A stretch of 64,000 bases of DNA from Mesopusillimonas faecipullorum. GTDB taxonomy: Bacteria > Pseudomonadota > Gammaproteobacteria > Burkholderiales > Burkholderiaceae_B. This document shows positions 1-8,689 of the stretch, one piece after another. Below the pieces are notes generated by a model. That model did not search any database, had not been told where the DNA came from, and was given only the letters and a program-made list of their open reading frames with translations. The first letter of the stretch is position 1. Each line of letters starts with the position of its first letter. The position numbers were made by a program, and so were the translations under genes. Location of the stretch: the NCBI RefSeq assembly GCF_020539505.1, contig NZ_JACDXW010000001.1, positions 434,001 to 498,000 on the forward strand, given 5' to 3'.

Positions 1-1314
1 CGCATTCGAAATCGCTGCCTGTCTACCCCGCGCAAAATCGACTTTGCGCAGCACCAGCCAGCCGGCCAGAAAAAACAGCCCGGTTACCAGCAAGGCCAGC
101 CTCTGGTTGCCCGAGGTTAGCCAAGTGACGCCACCGTAGCATAGGGGGCCCACCACGCTGGCCAGTTGGACGGCAAAAGCCCACAAGGCAAAGAATTCTG
201 CCAAGCGATTTGCCGGGGCCAGGGCGCCCGCCATGGCGCGACCCGCGCTTTGGCTGGTACCCATGCACAGCCCAGCCAAAGTGGCGGCCAGCCAAAAAAC
301 CCAATCAGTGACGGCCAGGTAAGCCACCACCACCATGATCATCCAGCCCAGCAGCGTATACGACAAAGCCGGTCGGTGGCCCACTCGATCTTGCAGGAAA
401 CCGAACAACAAAGCCCCCACTGCAGCCGCAATATTGACGGTAAACACCATCAGCATGGTTTGCGCCATCGAAAAGCCCATCACCTGATTGGCGTATACCG
501 CAGCCAGCGTGACCACCACGGCAATTCCCGCATGGTAACAAGCCGCGCAAATCAGCAGCAGCTGAAAATCAGGAAAATATTGGCCGGTTTCTTGCCAGGC
601 CGCCCGCAGCCTGCGCAGCCATGGCTGCGTATCCCGGCGCGTAGCCGGACTGCGTTCGCGCAACCATAAAAAAGAGGGTACGGCTGCCAGCGCAAAAATG
701 GCTGCCGTGGTCAGCATGGCAAGGGGGACGTAAGCCGCGGCTTCGACACCACGCGCCGACTGCTGCGCGACGATGAAAAGCGCCACGCCCAAGGCCAGCA
801 TGCCTCCAAAATACCCCCACCCCCATCCCCATCCAGAGACGCGGCCCATCGCTTCGGGACGAGCCAGCTCTGGCAAAAAGGCCGCAACGCTAGCTTCGCC
901 CACGCAGTAACAATAGTTGGAAGCTGCCAATAAGACCAAGGCCAACCACACTTGACCGGGCTCAACGATGGCCAACAATGCTGTAAGCAATACGCAGCCC
1001 AGGGTGCTGGTAAACAGTAAGCGACGTTTGCCGGCCCGGGCATCGGCCCGCGCACCCAGTGTCGGTAAAGTCAGCATCGCACTGAGGTAGGACACCGATA
1101 ACGCTGCAGTCAAAACCAAAGTGGCCCAGGCTTGGCCCCCGGCAATCACACTGACGAAATAGGTGTTGAACACCGCGGTCAATACGACGGTGGTGTAGCC
1201 GGAATTGGCAAAGTCGTACATGGCCCAGGCCCACAGCTCGCGACGGGTGACCCCCGGTCGCAGGGCCCGACTTAGCAACCCATCTGTACGCGCGGCGTCA
1301 TGGCTTTCGGACAT
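1..1314 (-). CDS. MFS transporter, UMF1 (Atg22-like) family, 3' end outside window
   Basis: The reading frame starts with ATG at 1314 and stays open to base 1, giving at least 438 codons, so the stop lies outside the window. The N-terminus reads RRELWAWAMYDFANSGY, the hallmark of the UMF1/Atg22-like branch of the major facilitator superfamily. Hydrophobic helices alternate with short loops all along, and a glycine/tryptophan-rich VSGWGWGWGYFGG stretch sits around residues 159-171, which is also typical of the branch. It is an inner-membrane permease; the substrate cannot be read from sequence, though some family members export amino acids or peptides. It diverges from the NlpC/P60 gene. I am confident of the family, not of the substrate. 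Confidence 0.85.
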   Translation of the reverse strand, partial: MSESHDAARTDGLLSRALRPGVTRRELWAWAMYDFANSGYTTVVLTAVFNTYFVSVIAGGQAWATLVLTAALSVSYLSAMLTLPTLGARADARAGKRRLLFTSTLGCVLLTALLAIVEPGQVWLALVLLAASNYCYCVGEASVAAFLPELARPEAMGRVSGWGWGWGYFGGMLALGVALFIVAQQSARGVEAAAYVPLAMLTTAAIFALAAVPSFLWLRERSPATRRDTQPWLRRLRAAWQETGQYFPDFQLLLICAACYHAGIAVVVTLAAVYANQVMGFSMAQTMLMVFTVNIAAAVGALLFGFLQDRVGHRPALSYTLLGWMIMVVVAYLAVTDWVFWLAATLAGLCMGTSQSAGRAMAGALAPANRLAEFFALWAFAVQLASVVGPLCYGGVTWLTSGNQRLALLVTGLFFLAGWLVLRKVDFARGRQAAISNA

Positions 1315-1536
1315 TGCCCTGTTCCAAATCGAGTGTGCAAGGTAGCGGCCATTGTATGCGCGAAATTTGCCTACTCCAGCCGCCCAATCAGACATCGCCG
1401 TATTCCGTTTAGTACTATTCATCCCCCCACAACGGAAATTTCACGCCGGGTGCTGTTACGTATGTATCAACCCTTTACCAGCCCTCGTCTATTCGTTAAA
1501 ATCGGGCGAATTTCGCGAAAAAACCTGTCATTATTT

Positions 1537-2232
1537 ATGCCGCCACAGCAATCTGCCACATCGCTGCCGCCGAGCCCCGCTTGCGCCTCCTCTTTAAGCA
1601 AAGCCCGTGCCCGCCGTCTGTTGAGCTCTTGCCTAACCGCATTAAGTGCCCTGACCTTAGTCGGTTGTGCCGCCACTCAGCCCGAACAGCACGCACAGCC
1701 CTCACGCCTCATCCGCGACTCTTACCTTTCCCGTACGCAAGCCGACCCTCTTGGGGCCTACCTGGCCAGTAAAGAGTTCAGCAATCGTTACGCCAACGAC
1801 ACCTATCCTGCCTCCATTCCCGTCTCGCCCAACAAGATTCTGGCCAATGCCGCCCTGGATCACCTAGGCGTCAAGTACAAATATGGCGGCGACGAACCCA
1901 ATACCGGCTTTGACTGCAGTGGCTTGATAACCTATGCCGCTGAACACTCCTTGGGCCTGAAACTGCCTCGCCGCTCACGCGATATCGCTCGACTAGGCAA
2001 AGCCGTTGAGCGCGCCGAACTCAAGAAAGGCGACCTGGTCTTCTTCAATACCCTGGGCAGCCGTTTTTCCCATGTGGGCATCTATCTAGGCGACCAGCAG
2101 TTCGTCCATGCCCCACGCAGCGGGGCCGTGGTTCGCATCGAAAACATGAATACCAACTATTGGCAAAAACGCTATAACGGCGCTCGCCGCCTCGATATAG
2201 ACGCCCTGCAAACTGCCAGCCTCAGTCGCTAG
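1537..2232 (+). CDS. NlpC/P60 family peptidoglycan endopeptidase, lipoprotein
   Basis: A 231-residue protein with a lipoprotein signal: RARRLL, a hydrophobic stretch, then lipobox LVGC with Cys44. The C-terminal half is an NlpC/P60 domain with a Cys-His-His triad visible as Cys127 (FDCSG), His179 (FSHVGIYLG) and His191 (HAPRSG). Such enzymes cut cell-wall peptide crosslinks in the periplasm, and the lipid anchor puts it at the outer membrane. The frame is open upstream to 1300, but the ATG at 1537 puts the signal peptide close to the N-terminus; ATG 1462 is an alternative. A strong hairpin terminator follows. It resembles the Spr/MepS and YafL group. Confidence 0.85.
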   Translation: MPPQQSATSLPPSPACASSLSKARARRLLSSCLTALSALTLVGCAATQPEQHAQPSRLIRDSYLSRTQADPLGAYLASKEFSNRYANDTYPASIPVSPNKILANAALDHLGVKYKYGGDEPNTGFDCSGLITYAAEHSLGLKLPRRSRDIARLGKAVERAELKKGDLVFFNTLGSRFSHVGIYLGDQQFVHAPRSGAVVRIENMNTNYWQKRYNGARRLDIDALQTASLSR

Positions 2233-2245
2233 ACAAATTCCATTA

Positions 2246-2281
2246 CAAAAAAGAAGGCGCTTCTTGTAAGCGCCTTCTTTG
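2246..2281 (+). terminator. Rho-independent terminator after the NlpC/P60 gene
   Basis: An 11-bp perfect inverted repeat (AAGAAGGCGCT at 2251-2261 and its complement at 2269-2279) with a 7-base loop, flanked by A and T runs. It can act in both directions and separates the lipoprotein gene from the convergent DUF2325 gene. Confidence 0.85.
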
Positions 2282-2346
2282 CTTTGGGTATTACCCCGTG
2301 TCGAACATCTTGGTGCGACACGCCCTAATAACCTGTGTCTGCCTCG

Positions 2347-2706
2347 TTAAGCGGCATATCGCAACGCTATCTCTTTGGGTTTGTTTGCCGCAACCGGGCA
2401 AGCTTCGCAATAGCCCCCTTGGGCCAACGCCTGCTTCATGCAGCAGACGGAACGCCTACAAGCCAATACCTTGATACCTGACCGTTGTGCAGCAGCACGA
2501 AAGGTCTTCATGACGTTGTGGCCTAAAAAATCAGTGAGCAAAATGAGGAGCTCTGTGCCGGACGGCAATTGCAGAGTTTTCTTCTGATGGGCGGGATCGC
2601 GACCGCTGATGTGATGTTTGATGGTGATGTTGTGGCCTTTTAGCAGGTCTGGAATGTTTCCTAGACGATCGGCACCAACGATTACGGCTTTGACAGGTTC
2701 GGACAT
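2347..2706 (-). CDS. DUF2325 domain-containing protein
   Basis: A 119-residue protein. It opens with a Rossmann-like VKAVIVGADRLGNIPDLL segment and has a second hydrophobic strand, ELLILLTDFLGHNVM, as in DUF2325 proteins. The C-terminal half is cysteine-rich: CRRSVCC followed by GYCEACP, which could bind a metal or Fe-S cluster. A GTG at 2718 is possible in frame, but ATG 2706 has a GGAG Shine-Dalgarno six bases upstream. A good Fur-box match lies 24-42 bases upstream of this start, so iron control is likely. The family's function is not established. It converges on the NlpC/P60 gene. Confidence 0.75.
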   Translation of the reverse strand: MSEPVKAVIVGADRLGNIPDLLKGHNITIKHHISGRDPAHQKKTLQLPSGTELLILLTDFLGHNVMKTFRAAAQRSGIKVLACRRSVCCMKQALAQGGYCEACPVAANKPKEIALRYAA

Positions 2707-2729
2707 GGAGGTCTCCACAAATGATGTGG

Positions 2730-2748
2730 AATAACGATAATCATTACT
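2730..2748. promoter_or_regulatory. Fur box candidate upstream of the DUF2325 gene
   Basis: By my alignment this 19-bp site matches the classical Fur consensus at 15 of 19 positions; the core GATAATCATTA (2736-2746) is perfect. It lies 24 bases upstream of the chosen ATG, where a bound repressor would cover the promoter. Confidence 0.65.
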
Positions 2749-2826
2749 ATTAATAAAGTCAATAGGAACAATTCTTATTTATGTTATTTTTCTCCCTGCC
2801 CGACCTAGCAGACATGGTCCAAACTG

Positions 2827-3777
2827 TCAGTTTGGCGTAAGTGCCTGATCCAATGCGTCCTGCACCACATCGCGTGTGAGTTCAGCCGATAGCATTTCCA
2901 ATAAAATGAATACGTAGTCGCGCAGAAAAACGCCCGACTTAATGGCCACGTTGGTGACGTGGGTGCCGAACAAGTGCCCCACAGACAAGCCCACCAAGCC
3001 TTTGTCTCGACGGGGGTCAAAGGCCATGCCGGCAATGATGCCAACACCCAGGCCAACGTCTACATAGGTCTTGATGATGTCGGCGTCAATGGCCTCTAGA
3101 ACGATATCCGGCTGAATGCCTGCCTGCTCGAAAATTTCGTCGATACGGCGGCGCCCCGAGAACTGCGGGTCGTAGGTAATGAGCGGATACTGGGCCAACT
3201 GCTCCAACGAAAGCTCTCGAGCTTGGCTGGAGGTGAGTTCCGCCAAAGGATGGTCGGGCCTGATCACAATAACGTGCTGCCAAGAATATACCGGCAAGGC
3301 GATCAGGCCTGGGGTGGCACCTATGGTCTCGGTAGCAAGCGCCAAGTCGGCTTGCTCGTGCAGAACCATTTGCGCCAAGGTGGGCGGGTTGCCTTCAGCC
3401 AGTGAAACCCGGACTTTCGGAAACTGCTTGCGAAAGGCGGGAATCACCTTGGGCAAAATATATCGTGCCTGAGCGTGCGTGCAGCCTATCACCACGCCGC
3501 CCTCGTCGCGCTGAGCAAACTCGGCACTGACTTTTTTGAGGTTGTCGACTTCGCGCATGATGCGGTCTATGACTTGGGCCACCGCTGCCCCAGGCTTGGT
3601 CAAACCTTTGATACGCTTGCCGTGACGCTCGAAAATTTTTATGCCTAATTCGTCTTCGAGCTCGATGATGGCTTTAGACACACCCGGTTGAGAGGTGTAA
3701 AGCGCCCTTGCGGCATCCGTCAGGTTGTAATTACGGCGTATTGTTTCCCGTACAAAACGGAACTGCTGCAAATTCAT
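2827..3777 (-). CDS. cysB: CysB-type LysR transcriptional regulator
   Basis: A 316-residue LysR protein with the CysB-type N-terminus MNLQQFRFVRE and helix-turn-helix region NLTDAARALYTSQPGVSKAI, which differs from the usual LysR sequence in the way CysB/Cbl proteins do. The ligand-binding domain carries TYDPQFSGRRRIDEIF, another CysB-group signature. CysB proteins activate sulfate uptake and cysteine synthesis, with N- or O-acetylserine as inducer. The ATG at 3777 matches the family start; an in-frame start at 3810 would add eleven untypical residues. The upstream gap holds four TTATAAA repeats. Cbl or another sulfur-source regulator remains possible. Confidence 0.85.
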   Translation of the reverse strand: MNLQQFRFVRETIRRNYNLTDAARALYTSQPGVSKAIIELEDELGIKIFERHGKRIKGLTKPGAAVAQVIDRIMREVDNLKKVSAEFAQRDEGGVVIGCTHAQARYILPKVIPAFRKQFPKVRVSLAEGNPPTLAQMVLHEQADLALATETIGATPGLIALPVYSWQHVIVIRPDHPLAELTSSQARELSLEQLAQYPLITYDPQFSGRRRIDEIFEQAGIQPDIVLEAIDADIIKTYVDVGLGVGIIAGMAFDPRRDKGLVGLSVGHLFGTHVTNVAIKSGVFLRDYVFILLEMLSAELTRDVVQDALDQALTPN

Positions 3778-3927
3778 ATTGGGCTCTCTGGCTGCACTTT
3801 GGGAAAGCACCCAGCCACAGCCTTGCCACGTTGTCGTGATCCGTAAATTTGCCTGAACCGCAGGGCAAAACCGAATCTACAGACGACTTGCAAGCGACTC
3901 GCTTAAGCGCTCTTTCTAACTATTGTA

Positions 3928-3968
3928 AGTTATAAAGAACTATTTATAAATTATTATAAATTATAAAC
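3928..3968. promoter_or_regulatory. AT-rich array of four TTATAAA repeats upstream of cysB
   Basis: The heptamer TTATAAA occurs at 3930, 3944, 3954 and 3961 in the gap between lptF and cysB, embedded in nearly pure A/T sequence. It lies about 150-190 bases upstream of the cysB start. CysB-type regulators bind long AT-rich sites, so this may be an autoregulatory or promoter region, but no operator consensus is proven. Confidence 0.4.
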
Positions 3969-4019
3969 ATATGCGCAAATGACGCGAGTGCTGCGTCCCC
4001 CAGCTTTACCTGCCAAGAC

Positions 4020-5123
4020 TTACTTGCCGGCGGGCTTAGGCGCCTTGACGCGTAGTTTCCGCCACATCATGTAGGCCATAAGCGCAGCGAAAATGGCATG
4101 CACCAGCCAGACGCCTATACCGAAATCAAGCTGCCCCCCACGTATCCAACCTCGAGAGAGATTGATGAGGTTCATGTACAGAAGACCAACCAAGCCGGCA
4201 ATGAGCAAATCACCCGAGCGCCCCAGCCTGGGGTTGACCGCCCCCAAGGGGATAGCCAACAAAGCCAGATTCAGCGCGGCCAAAGGCATGGCCAAACGCC
4301 ACATGATTTGCGAGCGCGCGTCGTCGGTTTCATCACGCATCAGCTGCTCGGTAGGCCGTGCTTTGATGCGTCGCTCTACGACTTCGCGCATGGCCGTGGG
4401 CGACAAAGCATCTTTGCTTTCCAGGCGCACGCCATACTTTTCGAAATCGAACAGGCGAAACTCGGGCGTACCTGGCTTAAGGTCGTAGCGATGCCCTTCG
4501 CCCAAAACCAGAAAACGGTCGCCATTGTCTTCAGTCTGCACGTAAGCACGCTCGGCCGTGATTACGCTTAGCCATTCGTTATCAAGCACGCGCGCGACGA
4601 TATGCCCCAGCTCGTCGCCGGCCTGCTGAGGGGCCTCAGCAAAGAACACACGGTTTCCGCCTTCGGTTTCGATGAACTGGCCCACACTGACTTTGGAAAT
4701 ATCGGAACGCTGCTGAAAGCGTTCGCGGTACTCCTCTATTTGCCCATATGCCCACGGAGACGCAAACAGCGTCAAGAACGCAATGAGCAGCGCCAAAGGT
4801 ACGGCGCAGCGCAAGACCGGGTTCATCCAGCTTTTAAGAGATAAGCCACTGGCGAACCACACAACCATTTCCGACTCGCGATAGCTGCGCGTTACCGTAG
4901 TAAGCACCGCAATGAATAGCGAGACGGATAGAATGACAGGCAAAGCGGTGATGCTGGAAAACGTAGCCAAGCCAAGGACGACATCGGCACCGATATCGCC
5001 TTGAGCGGCGTCGCCCAAGAGGCGCACCAACAACACACTAAGCCAAACGATAAGCAGCGTGGAAACCACCACGCCGCCATGGCTCATGATCTCGGAAGTG
5101 ACCGAGCGCTTGAATAATGACAT
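4020..5123 (-). CDS. lptF: LPS export ABC transporter permease LptF
   Basis: A 367-residue inner-membrane protein of the LptF/LptG (YjgP/YjgQ) family. It starts MSLFKRSVTSEI, has transmembrane segments in the first 120 residues (ALPVILSVSLFIAVLTTV), a periplasmic jellyroll of roughly 170 residues, and three C-terminal helices beginning around the AMPLAALNLALLAIPLGAV stretch. With LptB and LptG it extracts LPS from the inner membrane and passes it to LptC. It diverges from pepA, a common arrangement in proteobacteria. lptG, normally the next gene, is not there: an AT-rich gap and cysB follow. Confidence 0.92.
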   Translation of the reverse strand: MSLFKRSVTSEIMSHGGVVVSTLLIVWLSVLLVRLLGDAAQGDIGADVVLGLATFSSITALPVILSVSLFIAVLTTVTRSYRESEMVVWFASGLSLKSWMNPVLRCAVPLALLIAFLTLFASPWAYGQIEEYRERFQQRSDISKVSVGQFIETEGGNRVFFAEAPQQAGDELGHIVARVLDNEWLSVITAERAYVQTEDNGDRFLVLGEGHRYDLKPGTPEFRLFDFEKYGVRLESKDALSPTAMREVVERRIKARPTEQLMRDETDDARSQIMWRLAMPLAALNLALLAIPLGAVNPRLGRSGDLLIAGLVGLLYMNLINLSRGWIRGGQLDFGIGVWLVHAIFAALMAYMMWRKLRVKAPKPAGK

Positions 5124-5170
5124 GCGACAATATGCAAGATTAGACTTCTAGGGACCCTTAAGGAATCCGT

Positions 5171-6664
5171 ATGGAATTTAGCACACAGACCTCTGCCTCG
5201 GTGCATCAGATCAAGACAGCCGCATTGGCGGTAGGTATATTCTCGGACGGCGAACTCAGTCCTGTTGCCGACATGCTCGACCGCGCCGCCAACGGCGCTT
5301 TGCGCGAAGTTCTCAAGTCGGAATTCCAGGCCAAGCCCGGTAGCCACCTTGTGCTGCGCGACTTGCCTGGTGTCAGCGCTCGCCGAGTTGTGCTGATAGG
5401 CTTGGGTAAACAAGCCGAGTACCAAGCCCAAACCCATGCCATGGCCGAGCAAGCCTTTGCTCGCTATTGCGTGCAGGCACGCATAACCGAAGGGGTTTCC
5501 ACGCTAGCCGCCCTTGAATGCGGCCAGACCAGCTTGGCTGATCGCGCTCGCGCATTGGCTGTCGCCGCCGGCCAGGCCACCTATCACTACGACGCCACTT
5601 TAAGTAAAGCGGATGCCGATACTCGCCCCAAACTCAAGAAGTTGGCGCTGGGCGGCATCACCCGTGGCCAAAGCGCCCAGGCCCAAAAGGGTTTGGCTCA
5701 AGGCCACGCTGTTGCCAATGGCATGCAGTTGGCTCGTACGCTGGGCGACCTTCCAGGCAATATCTGCACGCCCACCTATCTGGCCGATACGGCGCGCAAA
5801 CTGGCGCGCAGCCATAAAAGCCTGGGTATTCAGGTGCTGGGCCCCAAGCAGCTCGAAGCCCTCAAAATGGGTGCCTTTCTGTCGGTCGCCAAAGGCTCGT
5901 ACGAGCCCCCGGCCTTCATCGTATTACGTCACACGCCTTCCACGAAAAGCAAAAAAGCTCCCATTGTGCTGGTTGGCAAAGGGCTCACTTTCGACGCAGG
6001 CGGCATTTCCCTGAAACCGGCAGCCGGCATGGACGAAATGAAGTACGACATGTGTGGTGCCGCAAGCGTCTTGGGCACTATGCAAGCCGTAGCCGAATTG
6101 GCGTTTGATCGCGAGGTCATCGGCGTGGTCGCCTCTTGCGAGAACTTGCCCAGCGGGCGCGCCAACAAGCCTGGCGACGTTGTTACCAGCATGTCGGGCC
6201 AAACCATAGAAATCCTGAACACCGACGCAGAGGGCCGCTTGGTGCTGTGCGACGCACTGACCTATGTCGAACGCTTCAAACCCGATACCGTCATTGACAT
6301 CGCCACCCTTACCGGTGCTTGCGTAGTGGCCCTGGGCCACGTCAATACCGGCCTGTTCACCAAAGACGACGAACTCGCGGCGCAATTGCTGGCAGCAGGC
6401 AAGCAGGCCAATGACACGGCCTGGCGTTTGCCCCTGGAAGACGCCTACCAAGAACAACTGCGCACCAACTTCGCCGACATGGCCAATATTGGCGGCCCTC
6501 CCGCCGGTTCGGTAACGGCTGCTTGCTTTCTGTCGCGCTACACGGGCAAGTACCGTTGGGCCCACTTGGACATCGCCGGTACCGCCTGGCGCAGCGGCAA
6601 AGACAAGGGCGCCTCGGGCCGTCCTGTTCCGCTACTGGTTCAGTATCTGCTTAACCATGCCTAA
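5171..6664 (+). CDS. pepA: Leucyl aminopeptidase (cytosol aminopeptidase, M17)
   Basis: A 497-residue cytosolic di-metal aminopeptidase that removes N-terminal residues from peptides; in E. coli the protein also binds DNA. The metal ligands are visible: Lys270, Asp275, Asp293, Asp352 and Glu354. Catalytic Lys282 and Arg356 are present, the latter inside the family signature NTDAEGRL (350-357). Length is that of the full family. An AAGGA Shine-Dalgarno precedes ATG 5171. The 3' end overlaps holC by 8 bases, so the two are translationally linked, as in many proteobacteria. Confidence 0.96.
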   Translation: MEFSTQTSASVHQIKTAALAVGIFSDGELSPVADMLDRAANGALREVLKSEFQAKPGSHLVLRDLPGVSARRVVLIGLGKQAEYQAQTHAMAEQAFARYCVQARITEGVSTLAALECGQTSLADRARALAVAAGQATYHYDATLSKADADTRPKLKKLALGGITRGQSAQAQKGLAQGHAVANGMQLARTLGDLPGNICTPTYLADTARKLARSHKSLGIQVLGPKQLEALKMGAFLSVAKGSYEPPAFIVLRHTPSTKSKKAPIVLVGKGLTFDAGGISLKPAAGMDEMKYDMCGAASVLGTMQAVAELAFDREVIGVVASCENLPSGRANKPGDVVTSMSGQTIEILNTDAEGRLVLCDALTYVERFKPDTVIDIATLTGACVVALGHVNTGLFTKDDELAAQLLAAGKQANDTAWRLPLEDAYQEQLRTNFADMANIGGPPAGSVTAACFLSRYTGKYRWAHLDIAGTAWRSGKDKGASGRPVPLLVQYLLNHA

Positions 6665-7112
6665 CGCCCCCACACGGGTAGACTTCGCTTTTGGCGCGCC
6701 AGACCGTTGGCGCGCCGCTTGCGAAGTGCTTGCGCGACATTACTCCGCCGGCAACCAAGTCGTCGTGTATTGCACGCAGGCTCAGGCTTTAAGCGCTTTC
6801 GACTTACAGCTATGGGGTTATGAGCCTACCGCGTTCATTCCCCATGTCATGGCCGACGACACCAAGGCGGAGCAAACGCCCATTGTGCTCACGTCGCAGG
6901 CCCTGAGCCCTGAACAAGCGGGCAAGCCCCAGGCATGGCTATTGAACCTGGACGACGATTGCCCACCCATGGCCCGGCAATACCAGCGCGTGCTTGAAAT
7001 CGTTTCCACCAGCGAAACCGACACTGCTGCGGCACGCCAGCGCTGGCGTCAGTACAAGCAATTGGGCTTCGAGCTGGTGGGTCACGATCTGGCCACACGT
7101 AAACGCTTGTAA
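6657..7112 (+). CDS. holC: DNA polymerase III subunit chi
   Basis: A 151-residue HolC protein: the N-terminus VDFAFGAPDRWRAACEVLARHY and the central DLQLWGYEPTAFIPHVMAD match the chi family, which links the clamp loader (through psi) to single-stranded DNA-binding protein at the replication fork. It overlaps the end of pepA by 8 bases; the pepA-holC order is conserved in gamma- and betaproteobacteria. It converges on the phosphorylase gene about 36 bases away. Confidence 0.9.
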   Translation: MPNAPTRVDFAFGAPDRWRAACEVLARHYSAGNQVVVYCTQAQALSAFDLQLWGYEPTAFIPHVMADDTKAEQTPIVLTSQALSPEQAGKPQAWLLNLDDDCPPMARQYQRVLEIVSTSETDTAAARQRWRQYKQLGFELVGHDLATRKRL

Positions 7113-7148
7113 AGTCAGCCTCTTTGGGGCAGCGACAATACCGGGAAG

Positions 7149-8684
7149 CTAGATGACTTTGATGATGTCTGCTTCGCCTTGCCAGTAAGCAAGCGCATAC
7201 GACAACTCACCCGCGCTTTGCGCATGAATCGTCAGTAAAGACTGATGGCGGGCGACTTCGTCTCCCAGACGCACGTGCATGAGCAGCCCCGCCGCCTTGC
7301 TTTCGGGAGCACCGGCCAGCTTGGCCAGGCGCGCCAGCCGCCGATTGTCTATATACACCACACGCCCGGCACGCGGCGCTTCCAGGGAATGAAGATGAGG
7401 GGCAAGAGGTAGCTCGCGCATACCGCCCTGGGCCTGAACGATCTGCTGAAATTTCTGCCAGGCGCGACCGTTCTGCAAGGTTTCCCATGCCAAAGCATAG
7501 CCCTGGCCTTCCGTCGCCACGCCCCCCATTTCCAGCGCCACACCCGCCAAACGGGAGGCGCGCTGAGCCAGATCCTGGGGAGCGCTCTCATCTCCCTGCA
7601 ACACAGCCAGCACATCACGGGCTTCAAGCGCTGGGCCTATGCCTCGCCCTACCGGCTGGGCACCATCGGTTTGCAAGCAAATGATCGTCAAGCCCATCTG
7701 CGCCCCCACACGGGTCAGGCGCTGAGACAAATGCGCGGCGGCCTCGGCACTGCGCACCTTGGCGGTGGGGCCAACGGGAATATCGATAACCACATGCGTT
7801 GCACCGGCGGCCACTTTCTTGGACAGGACCGAAGCGATCAACTGACCTTCCGTGTCTATATCCAGCTCGCGTTCGATACGGACGAAAACCTCATCCGCCG
7901 GGCTTAGTTGCACGGCACCGCCCCAGGCAATGCAAGCGCCGACCTCGCCCACGACGCGGCGCATATCCGCCATACTCAGAGTGACGGGAGCGATGGTCTC
8001 CATGGTGTCAGCCGTGCCTGCCGGCGAGGTAATGGCTCGTGATGAAGTCTTGGGCATGATCAGGCCGTGCGCCGCAACGATGGCCACCACGATAGGCGTG
8101 GTTCGATTGCCAGGCAGCCCCCCTATGCAATGCTTATCCAGCACGATGGGCGCGCTCCATACCAAGCGTTCGCCCACTGCCACCATTGCCTTGGTCAAGG
8201 CCAGAGTTTCAGATTCGTCCAAGGGCAAGGCGGCACTCGCCGTCAAAAAGGCAGCCAGCTGTACTTCACTGTAGCGCCCCGCCGCCACATCTTTGACGAT
8301 GGACAACATCGCGTCATCATCCAATCGGTGGCCATAAATGCGTCGCCGCACATTCGCCAGAGACTCGATAATCAGCGGGTGCGTGACCTGCACCTCGTCG
8401 CCTTCTTGCGCCGCTAGCCTGCGCCAAGCCTCTTCCGACAACGCAACGGTATCGGGGGGAAGCCCATCATCCAGTTGATAAAGCAAAGCCTGCACTTCCC
8501 GTCCTCGCACACGAACCAAGACTTGCGAGCGCTGCGAAAGTCCTTCAGCCCGGCACACATGACAGTCGGTACGCATAACGACTATGGATTGGTGTTGGGC
8601 GTGCAGGCGCAATCGCATGGCCTTCAGCTTAGGCGCTGCGTCGGGCGCTTCCAGTACTTCGGCAGATTCTGCTGCTGAGCTCAT
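7149..8684 (-). CDS. Thymidine phosphorylase family protein of the AMP-phosphorylase type
   Basis: A 511-residue member of the nucleoside phosphorylase II family. The roughly 90-residue N-terminal extension and the motifs DKHCIGGLPGN (183-193) and KTSSRAITSPAGTAD (212-226) place it with the longer archaeal-type AMP phosphorylase group rather than with E. coli DeoA. Archaeal AMP phosphorylase splits NMPs with phosphate into base and ribose 1,5-bisphosphate; bacterial members are less well defined. It is the last gene of a seven-gene operon, 5 bases after the beta-CASP protein. That pairing suggests RNA breakdown or nucleotide salvage. The true substrate (nucleoside or nucleotide) cannot be told from sequence. 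Confidence 0.85.
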   Translation of the reverse strand: MSSAAESAEVLEAPDAAPKLKAMRLRLHAQHQSIVVMRTDCHVCRAEGLSQRSQVLVRVRGREVQALLYQLDDGLPPDTVALSEEAWRRLAAQEGDEVQVTHPLIIESLANVRRRIYGHRLDDDAMLSIVKDVAAGRYSEVQLAAFLTASAALPLDESETLALTKAMVAVGERLVWSAPIVLDKHCIGGLPGNRTTPIVVAIVAAHGLIMPKTSSRAITSPAGTADTMETIAPVTLSMADMRRVVGEVGACIAWGGAVQLSPADEVFVRIERELDIDTEGQLIASVLSKKVAAGATHVVIDIPVGPTAKVRSAEAAAHLSQRLTRVGAQMGLTIICLQTDGAQPVGRGIGPALEARDVLAVLQGDESAPQDLAQRASRLAGVALEMGGVATEGQGYALAWETLQNGRAWQKFQQIVQAQGGMRELPLAPHLHSLEAPRAGRVVYIDNRRLARLAKLAGAPESKAAGLLMHVRLGDEVARHQSLLTIHAQSAGELSYALAYWQGEADIIKVI

Positions 8685-8689
8685 AATTC

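Noticed and set aside
1300-1536. Upstream extension of the NlpC/P60 frame
   Set aside because: It would place the lipoprotein signal about 80 residues from the N-terminus; ATG 1537 fits better.
5924-6565. Long antisense open frame over pepA
   Set aside because: Mirror frame of a well-conserved gene in GC-rich DNA; no family resemblance.
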